A stretch of 64,000 bases of DNA from Pseudomonadota bacterium (GTDB taxonomy: Bacteria; Myxococcota_A; UBA796; CAJQPC01): the NCBI GenBank assembly GCA_024228935.1, contig JAAESX010000047.1, positions 62,001 through 126,000 on the forward strand, given 5' to 3'. The notes beneath the pieces are model-generated. The model was not told the origin of the DNA. It made no database searches and was given only the letters and a program-made list of their open reading frames with translations. Numbering within the stretch: the first letter of the stretch is position 1; every line of letters begins with the position of its first letter. Both the position numbers and the translations under genes were made by a program. Below, in pieces: positions 43,375 to 52,620 of the stretch.

Positions 43375-45135
43375 GTGCTCGTCCTCCTGCTCCTCGGAGC
43401 CACCCTCCCACCGTCCGAGCTCGGCAGCAGCTGGGGCCTCCCGCAGATCCTGCCGGCGTGGTCGGCGTGGCTCGGTGACCTCGACCAGGACGGCCAGCTC
43501 GAGCTCATCACCGTCGCCCACCAGGACCACGCCTGGCACGCATGGACCCCCGACGGCTTCATGCCGCGCGAAGGGCTGCCAGAGGGCATCGACCGTCACG
43601 GCATGACCAGCTGCGACGTCGACCGGGACGGCCTCGACGAGCTGCTGGTCGCCGTGGGCGGGAACCGCGGAGCCGGGGGAGCTGGCAGCGAGCTGTTCTC
43701 GGGTCGCGAGGACCTGGGACCGGCCGTGCTCGCCGGCACCGGGGGGACCCGCTCCCGAGGCGCCACCTGCGCGGACTCCAACGCAGACGGGATGCCCGAG
43801 CTCTGGATCGCCGCCATGGGCAAGGTCTGGCCCGACCGGTTCGTCGAGTGGACCGAGGACGGCTGGCAGGAGACGGCGAGGAAGCGACGGCTGGACGCCT
43901 CGCGCACGACCATGGGCGGACGATGGGCAGACCTGGACGGGGACCGCGACCTGGACCTGGTGCGCTTCTCGGGCTCGGCCGTCGAGGTCCTGCGGCATCG
44001 CAAGAACGGCTCGTTCCACGTCCTGGAGCGGCTGCGCCTCGGCCACGTCCAGGACGTCGTCGTCGAAGACCTGGACGGCGACGGCGACGCGGACGTGTAC
44101 ATCGCCCGAGGGAACGACCAGTTCGACGCGGCGGACGACGGCTACCTGCGCGTCCAGGTCGAGCCGGGCGTGAGCCGCAGCGCCGACTACCTGCTGCCCG
44201 ACGGCTGCACGCGCCTCCGCTTCACCGTGCAGGGCGACGTCAGCGGCGAGCGGGCGCCGATCCATCACGCCGGCGGGACGGTCCGCGTCACCGGGTCGGT
44301 CCGAGTCGCCGATCTGGAGCGGGACCGACCGCGCGGCAACGGGCTCCGCGCCTGGTTCGTCGAGCCGCGCGTCCTGCGCATCGAGTCCAGCGGCGGGCGC
44401 GGCGAGGCCCAGGTCTCCCTGGTCTGCCGGCCGACCGACGAGCTGCCGGTGCTGGTCGAGCGCACGCCGTTCCTCCCACCGGAGCCCGCCCCCGACGTGC
44501 TGCTCCTGAACGAGGGCTGGGGGACGTTCGTCGAGGCCGAGCTGCCCCAGGAGACCGCCGCCCTCCACACCGCCGACGCCATCGAGGTCGACCTGGACCT
44601 GGACGGACACCTGGACCTGGTGCTCGTCACCCAGCGCGACGCCGACGGGCGCCGGAGTGCGGATCAGTGGCTCCGCCGCGAAGGGGCCGGCTGGGCGCTG
44701 CATGCGCTCGACCAGACCGACACCCCGTACGGCGAGGGACACGTCGGGCTGGCCGGGGACCTGGACGGCGACGACCACCCCGAGCTGATCGTCTTCAACG
44801 GCGAGCACCTCGGGCTCCTGGGCGGGACCCCCACGGTCTGGCAGAACCCCGGCTCGGAGCACCGCGGCCTGCGGGTCCAGGTGCTCGATGGCGACGCCCG
44901 TTCGCTCTCCGCCATCGTCCGCGTGGAGACCGACCACACGCAGCAGCGACTCAGCAACCCCGCTCCGGATTGGCGCAGCAACGGAGGCACCGCCGAGCTG
45001 TTCGGACTCGGGACCTTCGACCGGGCCGCGGTCACCGTGATCTGGCCGGACGGCGAGCGCGTGCGCCGGGTCGGCCTGGCGGGGACCACGCTCGTCGTCC
45101 GAAAGCCGGTCAGTCCATCGGGTTCGCCGGGCTGA
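43375..45135 (+). CDS. FG-GAP/VCBS repeat exported protein with ASPIC/UnbV-like end
   Basis: A 586-residue exported protein with a short uncharged signal (LVLLLLGATLPPSELG; GTG start, GGAG upstream). Calcium-binding FG-GAP-type repeats recur: LGDLDQDGQLELITV, CDVDRDGLDELLVAVG, WADLDGDRDLDLVRF, VEDLDGDGDADVYIA and VDLDLDGHLDLVLV. The C-terminus (AAVTVIWPDGERVRRV) matches the ASPIC/UnbV module. It forms a beta-propeller outside the cell; function is unknown. It lies between fmt and moaC without clear linkage. Confidence 0.75.
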   Translation: MLVLLLLGATLPPSELGSSWGLPQILPAWSAWLGDLDQDGQLELITVAHQDHAWHAWTPDGFMPREGLPEGIDRHGMTSCDVDRDGLDELLVAVGGNRGAGGAGSELFSGREDLGPAVLAGTGGTRSRGATCADSNADGMPELWIAAMGKVWPDRFVEWTEDGWQETARKRRLDASRTTMGGRWADLDGDRDLDLVRFSGSAVEVLRHRKNGSFHVLERLRLGHVQDVVVEDLDGDGDADVYIARGNDQFDAADDGYLRVQVEPGVSRSADYLLPDGCTRLRFTVQGDVSGERAPIHHAGGTVRVTGSVRVADLERDRPRGNGLRAWFVEPRVLRIESSGGRGEAQVSLVCRPTDELPVLVERTPFLPPEPAPDVLLLNEGWGTFVEAELPQETAALHTADAIEVDLDLDGHLDLVLVTQRDADGRRSADQWLRREGAGWALHALDQTDTPYGEGHVGLAGDLDGDDHPELIVFNGEHLGLLGGTPTVWQNPGSEHRGLRVQVLDGDARSLSAIVRVETDHTQQRLSNPAPDWRSNGGTAELFGLGTFDRAAVTVIWPDGERVRRVGLAGTTLVVRKPVSPSGSPG

Positions 45136-45158
45136 GGGCGTTCGTCCTCGATACGCCC
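45136..45158 (+). terminator. Terminator-like hairpin before moaC
   Basis: GGGCGT and ACGCCC form a 6-bp stem with an 11-base loop starting at the stop codon of the FG-GAP gene. No T-run follows, so function is uncertain; it could also lie in the moaC leader. Confidence 0.3.
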
Positions 45159-45178
45159 CCTGTCCAAAGAGGTGGACC

Positions 45179-45649
45179 ATGGCGGATCTGACGCATGTGG
45201 ACGGCGACGGCAACGCGAGGATGGTGGATGTCGGCGACAAGGACATCACCGAGCGCGAGGCGACGGCCGAGGGCTGGATCACGCTCGGGTTCCAGGCGTA
45301 CACGGCCATCGAGAGCCGTCGGGTCAAGAAGGGCGACGTGCTCGCCATCGCCCAGCTGGCCGGCATCGCCGCCGCGAAGCGCACGCCCGAGCTCGTCCCG
45401 CTCTGCCACCCCATCCCGCTCACCGGCGTGAAGGTCGACGTCGAGCTGGCGCCGCCGAACCGGGTGCACGTGACCGCGCGGGTGCGCTGCTTCTGGAAGA
45501 CCGGGGTCGAGATGGAGGCGCTGACCGCGGCCACCTCGGCCCTGTTGACCGTCTACGACATGGTCAAGGCGGTGGACAAGGGCCCCGTGCTCGGCCCCGT
45601 GCAGCTCGTCGCCAAGTCGGGCGGGCGCAGCGGGACCTGGGTCCGCTGA
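45179..45649 (+). CDS. moaC: Cyclic pyranopterin monophosphate synthase
   Basis: A 156-residue MoaC, which converts the MoaA product to cyclic pyranopterin monophosphate in molybdenum cofactor synthesis. Signatures: ARMVDVGDK near the N-terminus, KGDVLAIAQLAGI, LVPLCHPIPLTGV near residues 72-84, GVEMEALTA near 111-119 and TVYDMVKAVDKG near 125-136. A GAGGTGG ribosome site precedes the ATG. No other moa/moe gene is visible in the window. Confidence 0.95.
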   Translation: MADLTHVDGDGNARMVDVGDKDITEREATAEGWITLGFQAYTAIESRRVKKGDVLAIAQLAGIAAAKRTPELVPLCHPIPLTGVKVDVELAPPNRVHVTARVRCFWKTGVEMEALTAATSALLTVYDMVKAVDKGPVLGPVQLVAKSGGRSGTWVR

Positions 45650-45655
45650 AGCGGG

Positions 45656-46468
45656 TCAGTCCCGTCGAATGGGGTTTCGGCGCTGGTCCTCGGTGAAGAC
45701 GACCTCCATGGCCTCGAGCTCCGAGCTGAAGACGTCGCCCTCGTTCCGGAACCCGGACGCGTCCAGCAGAGCCCGCAACGCGTCCGTCTCGACCGGCTCC
45801 TCGACCTTCGGCTCGGGCGCGTGGCCGACGATGGCGCGCAGGTTGTCGTCGGAGCGGCGCAGCTGGTCGCCCAGGTTGTGCAACACGCTCTCCCACCAGA
45901 GGAGCCCGGCCTGCGGCGGTGGTGCCCGGAAGCGGGCGGCGTCGATCCGGTAGAGCCAACACGGGGTGGCCGCGACACACGAGGCGGTGCGAGCGCCCAG
46001 CTCGACCAGCGCGTTGCATCCGAACTGCCCGCCCGCGGTCAGCGTGACCAGACGCTTCGCCCCGCCGCGCACGTGGCGCACGACGTCGACCGAGCCCGAT
46101 GCGATCAGGTACATCGCGTCGCCCTGCTCGCCCTCGAGGAAGACGACCTCGCCCTCGGCCACCGCCTGCCTCGTGAACGAGGGGACCAGCGCCAGCAGCG
46201 CGGGAGACGGGGCGTTCTCCAGCCCGGGCTGCCGGCGGAGCAGGGGAGCGAGCGGCGGGCACTCGGTGCTCGGACCACCCGGGACCAGGGTCCGCCACAT
46301 CTTCACGAGGGCCGACAGCTCCTTCCGCATCGGGGCGCCGACGTCCTGCTCGGCGTGCTTGGCGATGACGACACTGGTCGCCCGGATCCGCCGCACGAGG
46401 GACTGGGCGGCCTGGCGCACGAGCGCCTCGTAGACGCTGCTGGACGCCTCGCGCAGGGCCGGTCCCAC
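45656..46468 (-). CDS. Cyclic-nucleotide-binding-domain protein
   Basis: A 270-residue protein. After a helical N-terminus there is a cNMP-binding domain around residues 100-215: GEVVFLEGEQGDAMYLIASGSVDVV and the phosphate-cassette region FGCNALVELGARTAS. The usual Glu of FGE is Cys-Asn here, but the Arg is kept, so nucleotide binding is uncertain. There is no DNA-binding domain. The GTG at 46468 was chosen because the longer frame runs antisense into the divergent gene. The C-terminal tail is acidic. Confidence 0.68.
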   Translation of the reverse strand: MGPALREASSSVYEALVRQAAQSLVRRIRATSVVIAKHAEQDVGAPMRKELSALVKMWRTLVPGGPSTECPPLAPLLRRQPGLENAPSPALLALVPSFTRQAVAEGEVVFLEGEQGDAMYLIASGSVDVVRHVRGGAKRLVTLTAGGQFGCNALVELGARTASCVAATPCWLYRIDAARFRAPPPQAGLLWWESVLHNLGDQLRRSDDNLRAIVGHAPEPKVEEPVETDALRALLDASGFRNEGDVFSSELEAMEVVFTEDQRRNPIRRD

Positions 46469-46516
46469 ATGGTCTGAAGCCCGGCGGTCGACATCCTCAC
46501 CATCGCGCGGCAGGGC

Positions 46517-46897
46517 GTGCCTCTCCAGAGCGTGGACGTGTGGTTCGACTGCACCCGCTCGGCCGCCTACGCCATCCGCGCCAGCAGCCGCGGGATGCAG
46601 CTCGGTCGGTTCGCCGCGCCGGTCGCCGCCAAGCTCGACAAGCCCTTCTTCCCAGACGCCCACGACCCCTGGAACATCCGGGTCGAGGTGGGCTCAGACA
46701 CCCTGCTGGGCGCGATCGAAGCCCACTGCCCGTGTCGCTATCGCACGACCGCCGAGATCACGGCGTGGTGCCTCGGGGAAGTGTTGGACCAGGGCCTCGT
46801 TTCGGGTGAAGGGGGCGTCTTGCCACCCAGTAGTGTGGTGAGCGCAGGGCGCTTCTTCGAGGCGTTCTCCGAACAGCTGAGGTTGGGATGGGGATGA
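46517..46897 (+). CDS. Unknown protein ahead of the flavoprotein pair
   Basis: A 126-residue frame starting GTG, with coding-like content (VDVWFDCTRSAAYAIRASSR, then DKPFFPDAHDPWNIRVEV, EITAWCLGEVL). The open frame extends about 13 codons upstream without another start. Its end overlaps the next gene by 10 bp, which favours a real co-transcribed gene. No family was recognised and no membrane segment is seen. Confidence 0.5.
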   Translation: MPLQSVDVWFDCTRSAAYAIRASSRGMQLGRFAAPVAAKLDKPFFPDAHDPWNIRVEVGSDTLLGAIEAHCPCRYRTTAEITAWCLGEVLDQGLVSGEGGVLPPSSVVSAGRFFEAFSEQLRLGWG

Positions 46898-48492
46898 AGC
46901 AGCGCGCGATCGTCGTGGGGGGCGGCATGGCCGGAATGGCCGCCGCAACGAACCTGACCGAGGGTGGCGCGTCCGTCACCGTGCTCGAGAAAGAGCCGTA
47001 CCTGGGTGGGCGCTACTCGACCCCGGTCACGCAGACCATCGAGCACCGAGGCAAGACCTGGTCGTTCCCGGTCGAGCACGGCATCCACGGGTTCTGGCGT
47101 CAGTACCGGAACATGTTCGCGCTGCTGGAGCGGCACGGCCTGCGCAAGCAGCTGCGGGACTCGGGCAAGAACGAGCTGGTCTTCTGGGTCAAGGGCGACA
47201 AGCCGCGCTTCGTCGAGATCGGCGACCGCGTCCGGCAGTCGAAGCTGCCCGAGCCGTTCTGCTTCATGGAGCTCATCCGCGAGAAGGAGTTCTTGCGCCT
47301 GGCGCTGAAGGGCGGGCCGAAGATGCTCCAGGTCAGCTGGGATCTGACGCACGCCTTCGCGTTCGACCCCGCGCGCGACATGGACGAGTACGAGAAGCTG
47401 TCCGTCGGTCAGTGGATCGGCGGCTGGCCCGACCACATGCGCTGGTTCTTCACGGCGATGACGCACTCGAGCTTCTTCGTCGAGGCCGAGCAGGCGAGCC
47501 TGGGCGCGTTCCTGGCGTCGCTGCACCACTACACCATCTGCGACAAGCGGGACATCGGCTTCGACTACATGGACGGCAGCACGCAGGAGTGCGTGCTCGA
47601 TCCGCTCAGCGAGTACATCGAGGGCGGCGGCGGCCGGGTCCTGACCGACAACACCGTCGAGGAGATACTGTTCGAGGGTGGCCGCGAGGGTGGCCGCGAG
47701 GGTGGCCGCGAGGGTGGCCGCGCCGTCGGCGTGCGCGCCAAGGACAAGAACGGGCGGTCGAGGGTCTTGAAGGCCGACGCGGTCGTCATCGCGCTCGACC
47801 CCCCGGGCATGGCGAAGCTCCGCCACGGCGAGCTCGAGAGCGTCCTGTCCGAGGTGTTCGTCCCCCGCGGCGTGCACTCGATGTCGGTCCGGCTCTGGTT
47901 CGAGACGTCGCCCGCGGCCAACCGCGCCGAGACAGGCATGTTCGCGGGCCCGGCCATCAACAACTACTTCTGGCTCAGCAAGATCCAGCGCTCGTACAAG
48001 GCCTGGGCCGCCGAGACCGGGGGCAGCTGCATCGAGGCCCACATCTACGGAGCCAACGCCGAGGCGGCCAAGGACCTGCCGGACGACGAGGTCATCCGCC
48101 GCGCCCAAGAAGCCGTCGAGACCTGCTGGCCCAACGTGCGCGGGCGCCTCATCGAGGCCCACCTGAAGCGCAACCCGCCGACGCACGTCGAGTTCAACCC
48201 CGGCACGCTCGCGCTGCTGCCCGACGTCGAGACGTCCTGCCCGAACCTGGCGCTCGCCGGCGACTGGGTGAAGCCGAAGCACAACGTGCTGTACCTGGAG
48301 CGCACGGCGTCGACGGGTCTCCAGGCCGCCCACGCGCTGGTCGATGCGCTGGATCTGGACCGGTCCAAGCTCGCCGACGTCCTGCCGCCGCACGAGGCCA
48401 GCAGCGAGTTCAAGACCTACCAGGCCATCGCCCGCGGCATCCGCGACCTGGGCCTTCTGCCGAATCTGTCCAAGCGTCCCCACACCCGGTGA
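46888..48492 (+). CDS. FAD-dependent desaturase/amine-oxidase-like flavoprotein (carotenoid type)
   Basis: A 534-residue flavoprotein. The N-terminal FAD motif AIVVGGGMAGMAAATNLTEGG is followed by EKEPYLGGRYST. VEHGIHGFWRQYRNMFALLE resembles the CrtU/CruE-like branch of carotenoid desaturases. The C-terminal FAD region is NLALAGDWVKPKHNVLYLERTASTG. A loop with four Gly-Gly-Arg-Glu units comes from a 12-bp DNA repeat. The next gene encodes a second, related flavoprotein and overlaps by 4 bp. The substrate is not established; no other carotenoid genes are in the window. Confidence 0.72.
   Translation: MGMKQRAIVVGGGMAGMAAATNLTEGGASVTVLEKEPYLGGRYSTPVTQTIEHRGKTWSFPVEHGIHGFWRQYRNMFALLERHGLRKQLRDSGKNELVFWVKGDKPRFVEIGDRVRQSKLPEPFCFMELIREKEFLRLALKGGPKMLQVSWDLTHAFAFDPARDMDEYEKLSVGQWIGGWPDHMRWFFTAMTHSSFFVEAEQASLGAFLASLHHYTICDKRDIGFDYMDGSTQECVLDPLSEYIEGGGGRVLTDNTVEEILFEGGREGGREGGREGGRAVGVRAKDKNGRSRVLKADAVVIALDPPGMAKLRHGELESVLSEVFVPRGVHSMSVRLWFETSPAANRAETGMFAGPAINNYFWLSKIQRSYKAWAAETGGSCIEAHIYGANAEAAKDLPDDEVIRRAQEAVETCWPNVRGRLIEAHLKRNPPTHVEFNPGTLALLPDVETSCPNLALAGDWVKPKHNVLYLERTASTGLQAAHALVDALDLDRSKLADVLPPHEASSEFKTYQAIARGIRDLGLLPNLSKRPHTR
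47674..47721 (+). repeat. 12-bp tandem repeat, four copies, in frame
   Basis: GAGGGTGGCCGC is repeated four times without change inside the flavoprotein gene, coding Glu-Gly-Gly-Arg units. Because the unit is a multiple of three, copy changes would lengthen a surface loop without breaking the frame. Confidence 0.92.
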
Positions 48493-50042
48493 GCCCACCA
48501 AGGGTCATCGTCATCGGCTCGGGACTGGGGGGCGCGAGCGCAACGCTCGCAATGGCCCATGCCGGCCTGCCGGTGACGCTGCTCGAGAAGAACCCCCGGC
48601 TCGGGGGCTCGTGCAGCTTCTACGAGAAGCAGGGCTACACGCTCGACGTCGGCACGCACATGTTCACTCGGGGAGACCGCGGTCCCCTGGGTGACCTGCT
48701 GCGCCGCGTCGGTGCGCCCGGGGCCATCCAGTTCAAGCGCACGCGGGACATCGCCGAGCTGCGGGTCAGCAGCCGCGGCTCGATGCTGGACCCCATCGCG
48801 GTGCCCGCCTCGCTCTCGCGCATGCCGAAGTTCGCATGGGAGGTCTGCCGCGCGATGGGTCTCGGCCCGGTCGAGGCCATGAAGGCCGGCCACCTGTTCG
48901 CGACCATCGGCATGCTCGGTGACGCCGAGATCGCCGCGCTCGACGACGTCACCGTCGAGGACTTCCTCGAGCCCTTCGGCCTGCACCAGGCCGTGAACGG
49001 GCTGTTCGGGTTCCTGCTCGGCCTCTACTTCGTCGTGCCGTACTGGGAGGCCAGCGCCGGCGAGGCGATCTGGGCCTTCCAGAAGATGATCCGCGACAAC
49101 AGCCTGAGCTACCCGATGGGCGGCTCGCGAGCCGTGCCCGGGACATTCATCGAGCTCGCTCGGCAGCACGGCGCTCAGGTCCGGGTGGACGCCGGGGTCG
49201 AGAAGATCCTGGTGTCGGACCGGGTCCGCGGCGTGCGACTGACCACGGGCGAGGAGATCCCGGCCGAGGTGGTGATCTCGACGTCATCGGTCCGCTCGAC
49301 CGTGCTGCACCTGGTCGGCCGCGAGCATGTGCCCGAGGACTACGCCAACGCGGCCCAGGACGTTCGCGGCTCGGCCATCGCGGTCCAGGCCAAGGTCGCG
49401 CTGAGCCGCCCCCTGGTCTCGGCGGGGGCCCTGGTCGGCGGCGTGGGGGAGGAGGACGACCTCTTCACCATGACGCCAGACCGGCTGAAGCAGCTGTTCT
49501 TCGACGTCAACGACGGACGCGTGCCGAAGGTCGTGCCGTTCTACTGCCCGATCCCGACGAACTTCGATGCGTCGCTGGCCCCCCCTGGCCACCAGCTCCT
49601 CACCGCATGTGCGGTGGCGCCGACGACCGACATCAGGCTTCACGACCCGGCGAAGAAGTGGGAGGACGCGATGATGAACGCGCTGCGCGCCGTCGTGCCC
49701 GGGCTCGACGAGCACACCGTCTTCGCGGACCGCTTCACCACGCGCTGGATCGAGAGCTGGATCGGCAAGGAGTTCGGCCCGGCCATCTCCACCGCCCAGG
49801 TCCCGGGCCAGGTGGGGACCTCGCGCCCGAGCGTCGCCACGCCGGTCTCGGGCCTCTACATCGCGGGCTGCGGCGCCGGTGCCCGCGGCGTGGGGACCGA
49901 GCTGGCCTGTGCGAGCGGCATGCAGGCGGCCGACGCCGTCCTGGCCCGGGAAGGGCGGTCGGGGTGGCGGCGGAGGGCCCCGCGGCGGGAACGGCTGGTC
50001 GGGGCGGTCACGACCTCGATCGGACGAGCGCTGCTCTCCTGA
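48489..50042 (+). CDS. Phytoene-desaturase-like (CrtI/RetSat-type) FAD oxidoreductase
   Basis: A 517-residue flavoprotein. The FAD motif VIVIGSGLGGASATLAMAHAG and LLEKNPRLGGSCSFYEKQG start the chain. YTLDVGTHMFTRGD and SYPMGGSRAVPGTFIEL follow the CrtI pattern. The C-terminal GLYIAGCGAGARGVGTELA binds FAD. GTG start from the overlap with the previous stop. Paired with the previous gene it may act on the same isoprenoid or lipid substrate; this is inferred from the tight overlap. Confidence 0.75.
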   Translation: MSPPRVIVIGSGLGGASATLAMAHAGLPVTLLEKNPRLGGSCSFYEKQGYTLDVGTHMFTRGDRGPLGDLLRRVGAPGAIQFKRTRDIAELRVSSRGSMLDPIAVPASLSRMPKFAWEVCRAMGLGPVEAMKAGHLFATIGMLGDAEIAALDDVTVEDFLEPFGLHQAVNGLFGFLLGLYFVVPYWEASAGEAIWAFQKMIRDNSLSYPMGGSRAVPGTFIELARQHGAQVRVDAGVEKILVSDRVRGVRLTTGEEIPAEVVISTSSVRSTVLHLVGREHVPEDYANAAQDVRGSAIAVQAKVALSRPLVSAGALVGGVGEEDDLFTMTPDRLKQLFFDVNDGRVPKVVPFYCPIPTNFDASLAPPGHQLLTACAVAPTTDIRLHDPAKKWEDAMMNALRAVVPGLDEHTVFADRFTTRWIESWIGKEFGPAISTAQVPGQVGTSRPSVATPVSGLYIAGCGAGARGVGTELACASGMQAADAVLAREGRSGWRRRAPRRERLVGAVTTSIGRALLS

Positions 50043-50079
50043 GGACCGGTCTCGGAGCAGCCGCGGCTAATGTGCCGGC

Positions 50080-50784
50080 GTGCTTCGACCCCGACTGGTC
50101 CCGACGCTGGCTGCCGCGCTGGCTGCCGCCGCGCTCCTTGGACTGACCGGGTGGCAGCTCGGACGCCACGCCGAGAAGACCGAGCTCGCCGCAGTGATCA
50201 CCGATCTACACGACCAGCCGACGCTCCACGCGGGCCTCGAAGGGCAGACCTGGCGTCGAGTCCGACTCGAGGGTGCGTTCACCGGCGAGCTGATGCTCGA
50301 GGCCGGCCGACCCCAGTTCGGAGAGCCCGGGTACGGCGTGCTGCAGGGATTCCGGACGCTCTCGGGCGAACTCGTGCTGGTGGATCGGGGCTGGATCCCG
50401 CCGGGGGCGCGTCACGGTGTCGAAGAACTGCCCGCGGCGTCACTCGTCGAGGGGCGCCTGCAGCCGCTGGACGGCGAAGGTGCGCTCCCGCTGCGCGAAG
50501 CCGGCGAGCCCCCGATGTGGACCCCAGGCGACTTCGCGGGGCCGCACGCCGCGCTCAACGGAGCGGTTCCCGGCCTGTTCGTGGTGACCGGGCCGCCCGT
50601 GGAGCGGGAACAGTCCCGACCGCGCGATGCGCTCCCGATCTCCGGCTACACGATCGTGCCGCCATGGCAGAACAGCCTGCACTACGCGCTGTTCTGGCTC
50701 TCCCTGGCGCTGTTCGTCTTCGGGATGTGGATCCAGGACGCGCTCAGCGAGCGGTCCGGGACAACAACATGGCCTGCTCGCTGA
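50080..50784 (+). CDS. SURF1-family cytochrome oxidase assembly protein
   Basis: A 234-residue protein with SURF1 features: an N-terminal membrane helix ending LLGLTGWQLGRHAEK, the beta-rich periplasmic domain with LVLVDRGWIPPG near residue 90, and a C-terminal helix SLHYALFWLSLALFVFGMW. SURF1 helps insert heme a into subunit I. The cox operon starts 2 kb downstream. GTG start at 50080. The 3' end overlaps the Sco gene by 41 bp on the opposite strand. Confidence 0.88.
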   Translation: MLRPRLVPTLAAALAAAALLGLTGWQLGRHAEKTELAAVITDLHDQPTLHAGLEGQTWRRVRLEGAFTGELMLEAGRPQFGEPGYGVLQGFRTLSGELVLVDRGWIPPGARHGVEELPAASLVEGRLQPLDGEGALPLREAGEPPMWTPGDFAGPHAALNGAVPGLFVVTGPPVEREQSRPRDALPISGYTIVPPWQNSLHYALFWLSLALFVFGMWIQDALSERSGTTTWPAR

Positions 50785-51289
50785 GCAGCTCGAGCTCCTC
50801 GGCCTGAGCCGGCGGCATGGCGCGGAGCTGGCCCTCGGCGTCCACCAGGATGAGCCGCTGGGAGTGGGTGATGTCGGGTGCGGGTCCATCGGGTCGCGCC
50901 AACGCCTGCATCATCCCGGCCGAGAGCGCATCCACCTGCTCGACCGTCCCGGTGAGCAGGGTCCAGCGCTCGTCCGGGATGGACCGGGTGGCGGCGAAGT
51001 CGGCCAGGACCTGAGGCGTGTCGTGCTCCGGATCGACGCTGACACTCAGGAACTCGATGGGAGCCCCCGGGGCGCCCACTGTGCGATCCGACACAGTCTC
51101 CATGTGCCCGGTGATCGTCGGGCAGCTCATCGTGCAACGCGTGAAGATGAAGCTGGCGATGATCACGCGCCCGCGCAGATCGGCATCCGACACGGCCCGC
51201 CCGCGTTCATCTATGAGCTCGAACGCCGGCAACGCGCCGAGAACGGGGGGTGCGGCGGTTCCGCACGCCAGCAACAGCCCGATCAACAT
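50744..51289 (-). CDS. Sco1/SenC-family copper chaperone lipoprotein
   Basis: A 181-residue predicted lipoprotein (MLIGLLLACGTAAPP, Cys at residue 9) with a thioredoxin-like Sco domain. The copper ligands are CTMSC near residues 52-56 and a His in ITHSQRLILVD near residue 141. It delivers copper to the CuA site of subunit II. It lies opposite SURF1 and divergent from the AAA+ regulator gene, whose ATG is 28 bp away. Confidence 0.9.
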   Translation of the reverse strand: MLIGLLLACGTAAPPVLGALPAFELIDERGRAVSDADLRGRVIIASFIFTRCTMSCPTITGHMETVSDRTVGAPGAPIEFLSVSVDPEHDTPQVLADFAATRSIPDERWTLLTGTVEQVDALSAGMMQALARPDGPAPDITHSQRLILVDAEGQLRAMPPAQAEELELLSEQAMLLSRTAR

Positions 51290-51316
51290 GCCGCGACCAT
51301 CGTGCTAGGTTGGCGC

Positions 51317-52612
51317 ATGGAACTCCAGGTGGTGAACACGCTGACGACGGAAGTCGACGACGTCCTGAGTGCGTGGGAGCAGGCCTACCGTGACGTCGGA
51401 GGCCGAGCAAGCTCCGACCAGTTCCGTCGCCTCTTCCGGCCGGAGCTCGAGGGCCTGCAGGGCGGCCCGCTCGTCCAGGTGCTGGAGTCGACGGGGACCT
51501 GCGCCAGCCGATGGGGCATCCCCCTCGACGAACTGGTGGCCGCTGCCGCCAGCTTCGACAGCGCGCTCCCGGACCGACAGGCTCCGGACAGCGCCGCCGA
51601 GCTGCGCCTGCTCGAGCGCGAACGGGTCGCCGCCTACGTCCGGGCCTTCACCCGCGCCTCGAGGCTGAACTGTTCGCGCCGAAGCAGCCGGCGAGGCCCC
51701 AAGCGCACCTTCGGCCTGGTCGGCGCCTCCAGGGCCGCCACCACGCTGCTGCAGCATGTGCGCCAGGCAGCCGCTGCCCCCGGTCACGTCCTGGTCACGG
51801 GAGAGACCGGTGTCGGCAAGTCGCTGGTAGTGCGGGCCATCCACGAGGCCAGCCGGCCGGCCGGACCGCTCGTGGTGGTGGAGTGCAGCAGCCTTCCACG
51901 GGACATCGCCGAGGTCGAGCTCTTCGGATGCGTCGCGGGCGCGTTCCACGGCTCGGGCGAGGCCCGACCAGGGCTCATCCGGGCATCGCGCGGCGGCACG
52001 CTGCACCTGGAGGACATCACGGAGATGCCGCCTTCTCTCCAGGCGAAGCTCCGGCGGTTCCTCGATGACCAGGTCGTCCGGCCGCTGGGCACCTCGAAGG
52101 GCATCCCGGTCGACGTGCGCGTGGTCGCCACCACGGCCCAGGATCCCGACGAGGCCGTGGCCAAGGGCACGCTGAGAAGCGACCTGCGCTACCGCCTGGG
52201 GAGCCTGACGGTGCGTGTCCCGACCCTGGACGAGCGCCGGGACGACATCCCCGACCTGGCTGAGTGGTTCCTCGCCAGCTTCTGCAATCGCCACTGCGAC
52301 TGCATCCGAGGGCTGACGCCCGCCGCGCTCGAGGTGCTCGTGAGCGCCCCATGGCCCGGAAACGTGCGGCAGCTGAAGAACGCGATCGAGCACGCGATCC
52401 TGCGGGGGACCACGGCCAACATCCGGCCCGACGATCTGCCCGCGGATCTGTCGACGACACCCACGGGCTCCACGATGACGCTGGCGGAAGCCGAGCAACA
52501 GCACATCCAGGAGGCCCTCGAGCGGTGCCACGGGAACAAGGCCCAGTGCGCGAAGGACCTGGGGATCTCCCGCAACAAGCTCTACAGCGTGCTGAAGAAA
52601 ATCGAGGCGTGA
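51317..52612 (+). CDS. AAA+ (NtrC-like) transcription regulator with degenerate GAFTGA
   Basis: A 431-residue regulator. A helical N-terminal domain of about 130 residues is not recognised. The AAA+ core has Walker A GETGVGKS near residues 162-169, a GAFTGA position reading GAFHGS, Walker B GGTLHLEDI, and arginine-finger region DLRYRLG. The C-terminus is a Fis-type helix-turn-helix (ALERCHGNKAQCAKDLGISR). Loss of Thr in GAFTGA usually abolishes sigma-54 contact, so it may act on another sigma factor, as TyrR does. It precedes two dyads and the cox operon, its probable target. Confidence 0.8.
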   Translation: MELQVVNTLTTEVDDVLSAWEQAYRDVGGRASSDQFRRLFRPELEGLQGGPLVQVLESTGTCASRWGIPLDELVAAAASFDSALPDRQAPDSAAELRLLERERVAAYVRAFTRASRLNCSRRSSRRGPKRTFGLVGASRAATTLLQHVRQAAAAPGHVLVTGETGVGKSLVVRAIHEASRPAGPLVVVECSSLPRDIAEVELFGCVAGAFHGSGEARPGLIRASRGGTLHLEDITEMPPSLQAKLRRFLDDQVVRPLGTSKGIPVDVRVVATTAQDPDEAVAKGTLRSDLRYRLGSLTVRVPTLDERRDDIPDLAEWFLASFCNRHCDCIRGLTPAALEVLVSAPWPGNVRQLKNAIEHAILRGTTANIRPDDLPADLSTTPTGSTMTLAEAEQQHIQEALERCHGNKAQCAKDLGISRNKLYSVLKKIEA

Positions 52613-52620
52613 CGGACAGG

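Noticed and set aside
46469..46663. Longer N-terminus for the cyclic-nucleotide-binding protein
   Set aside because: The extension is antisense to the gene at 46517 and has an unstructured composition; the GTG at 46468 fits better.
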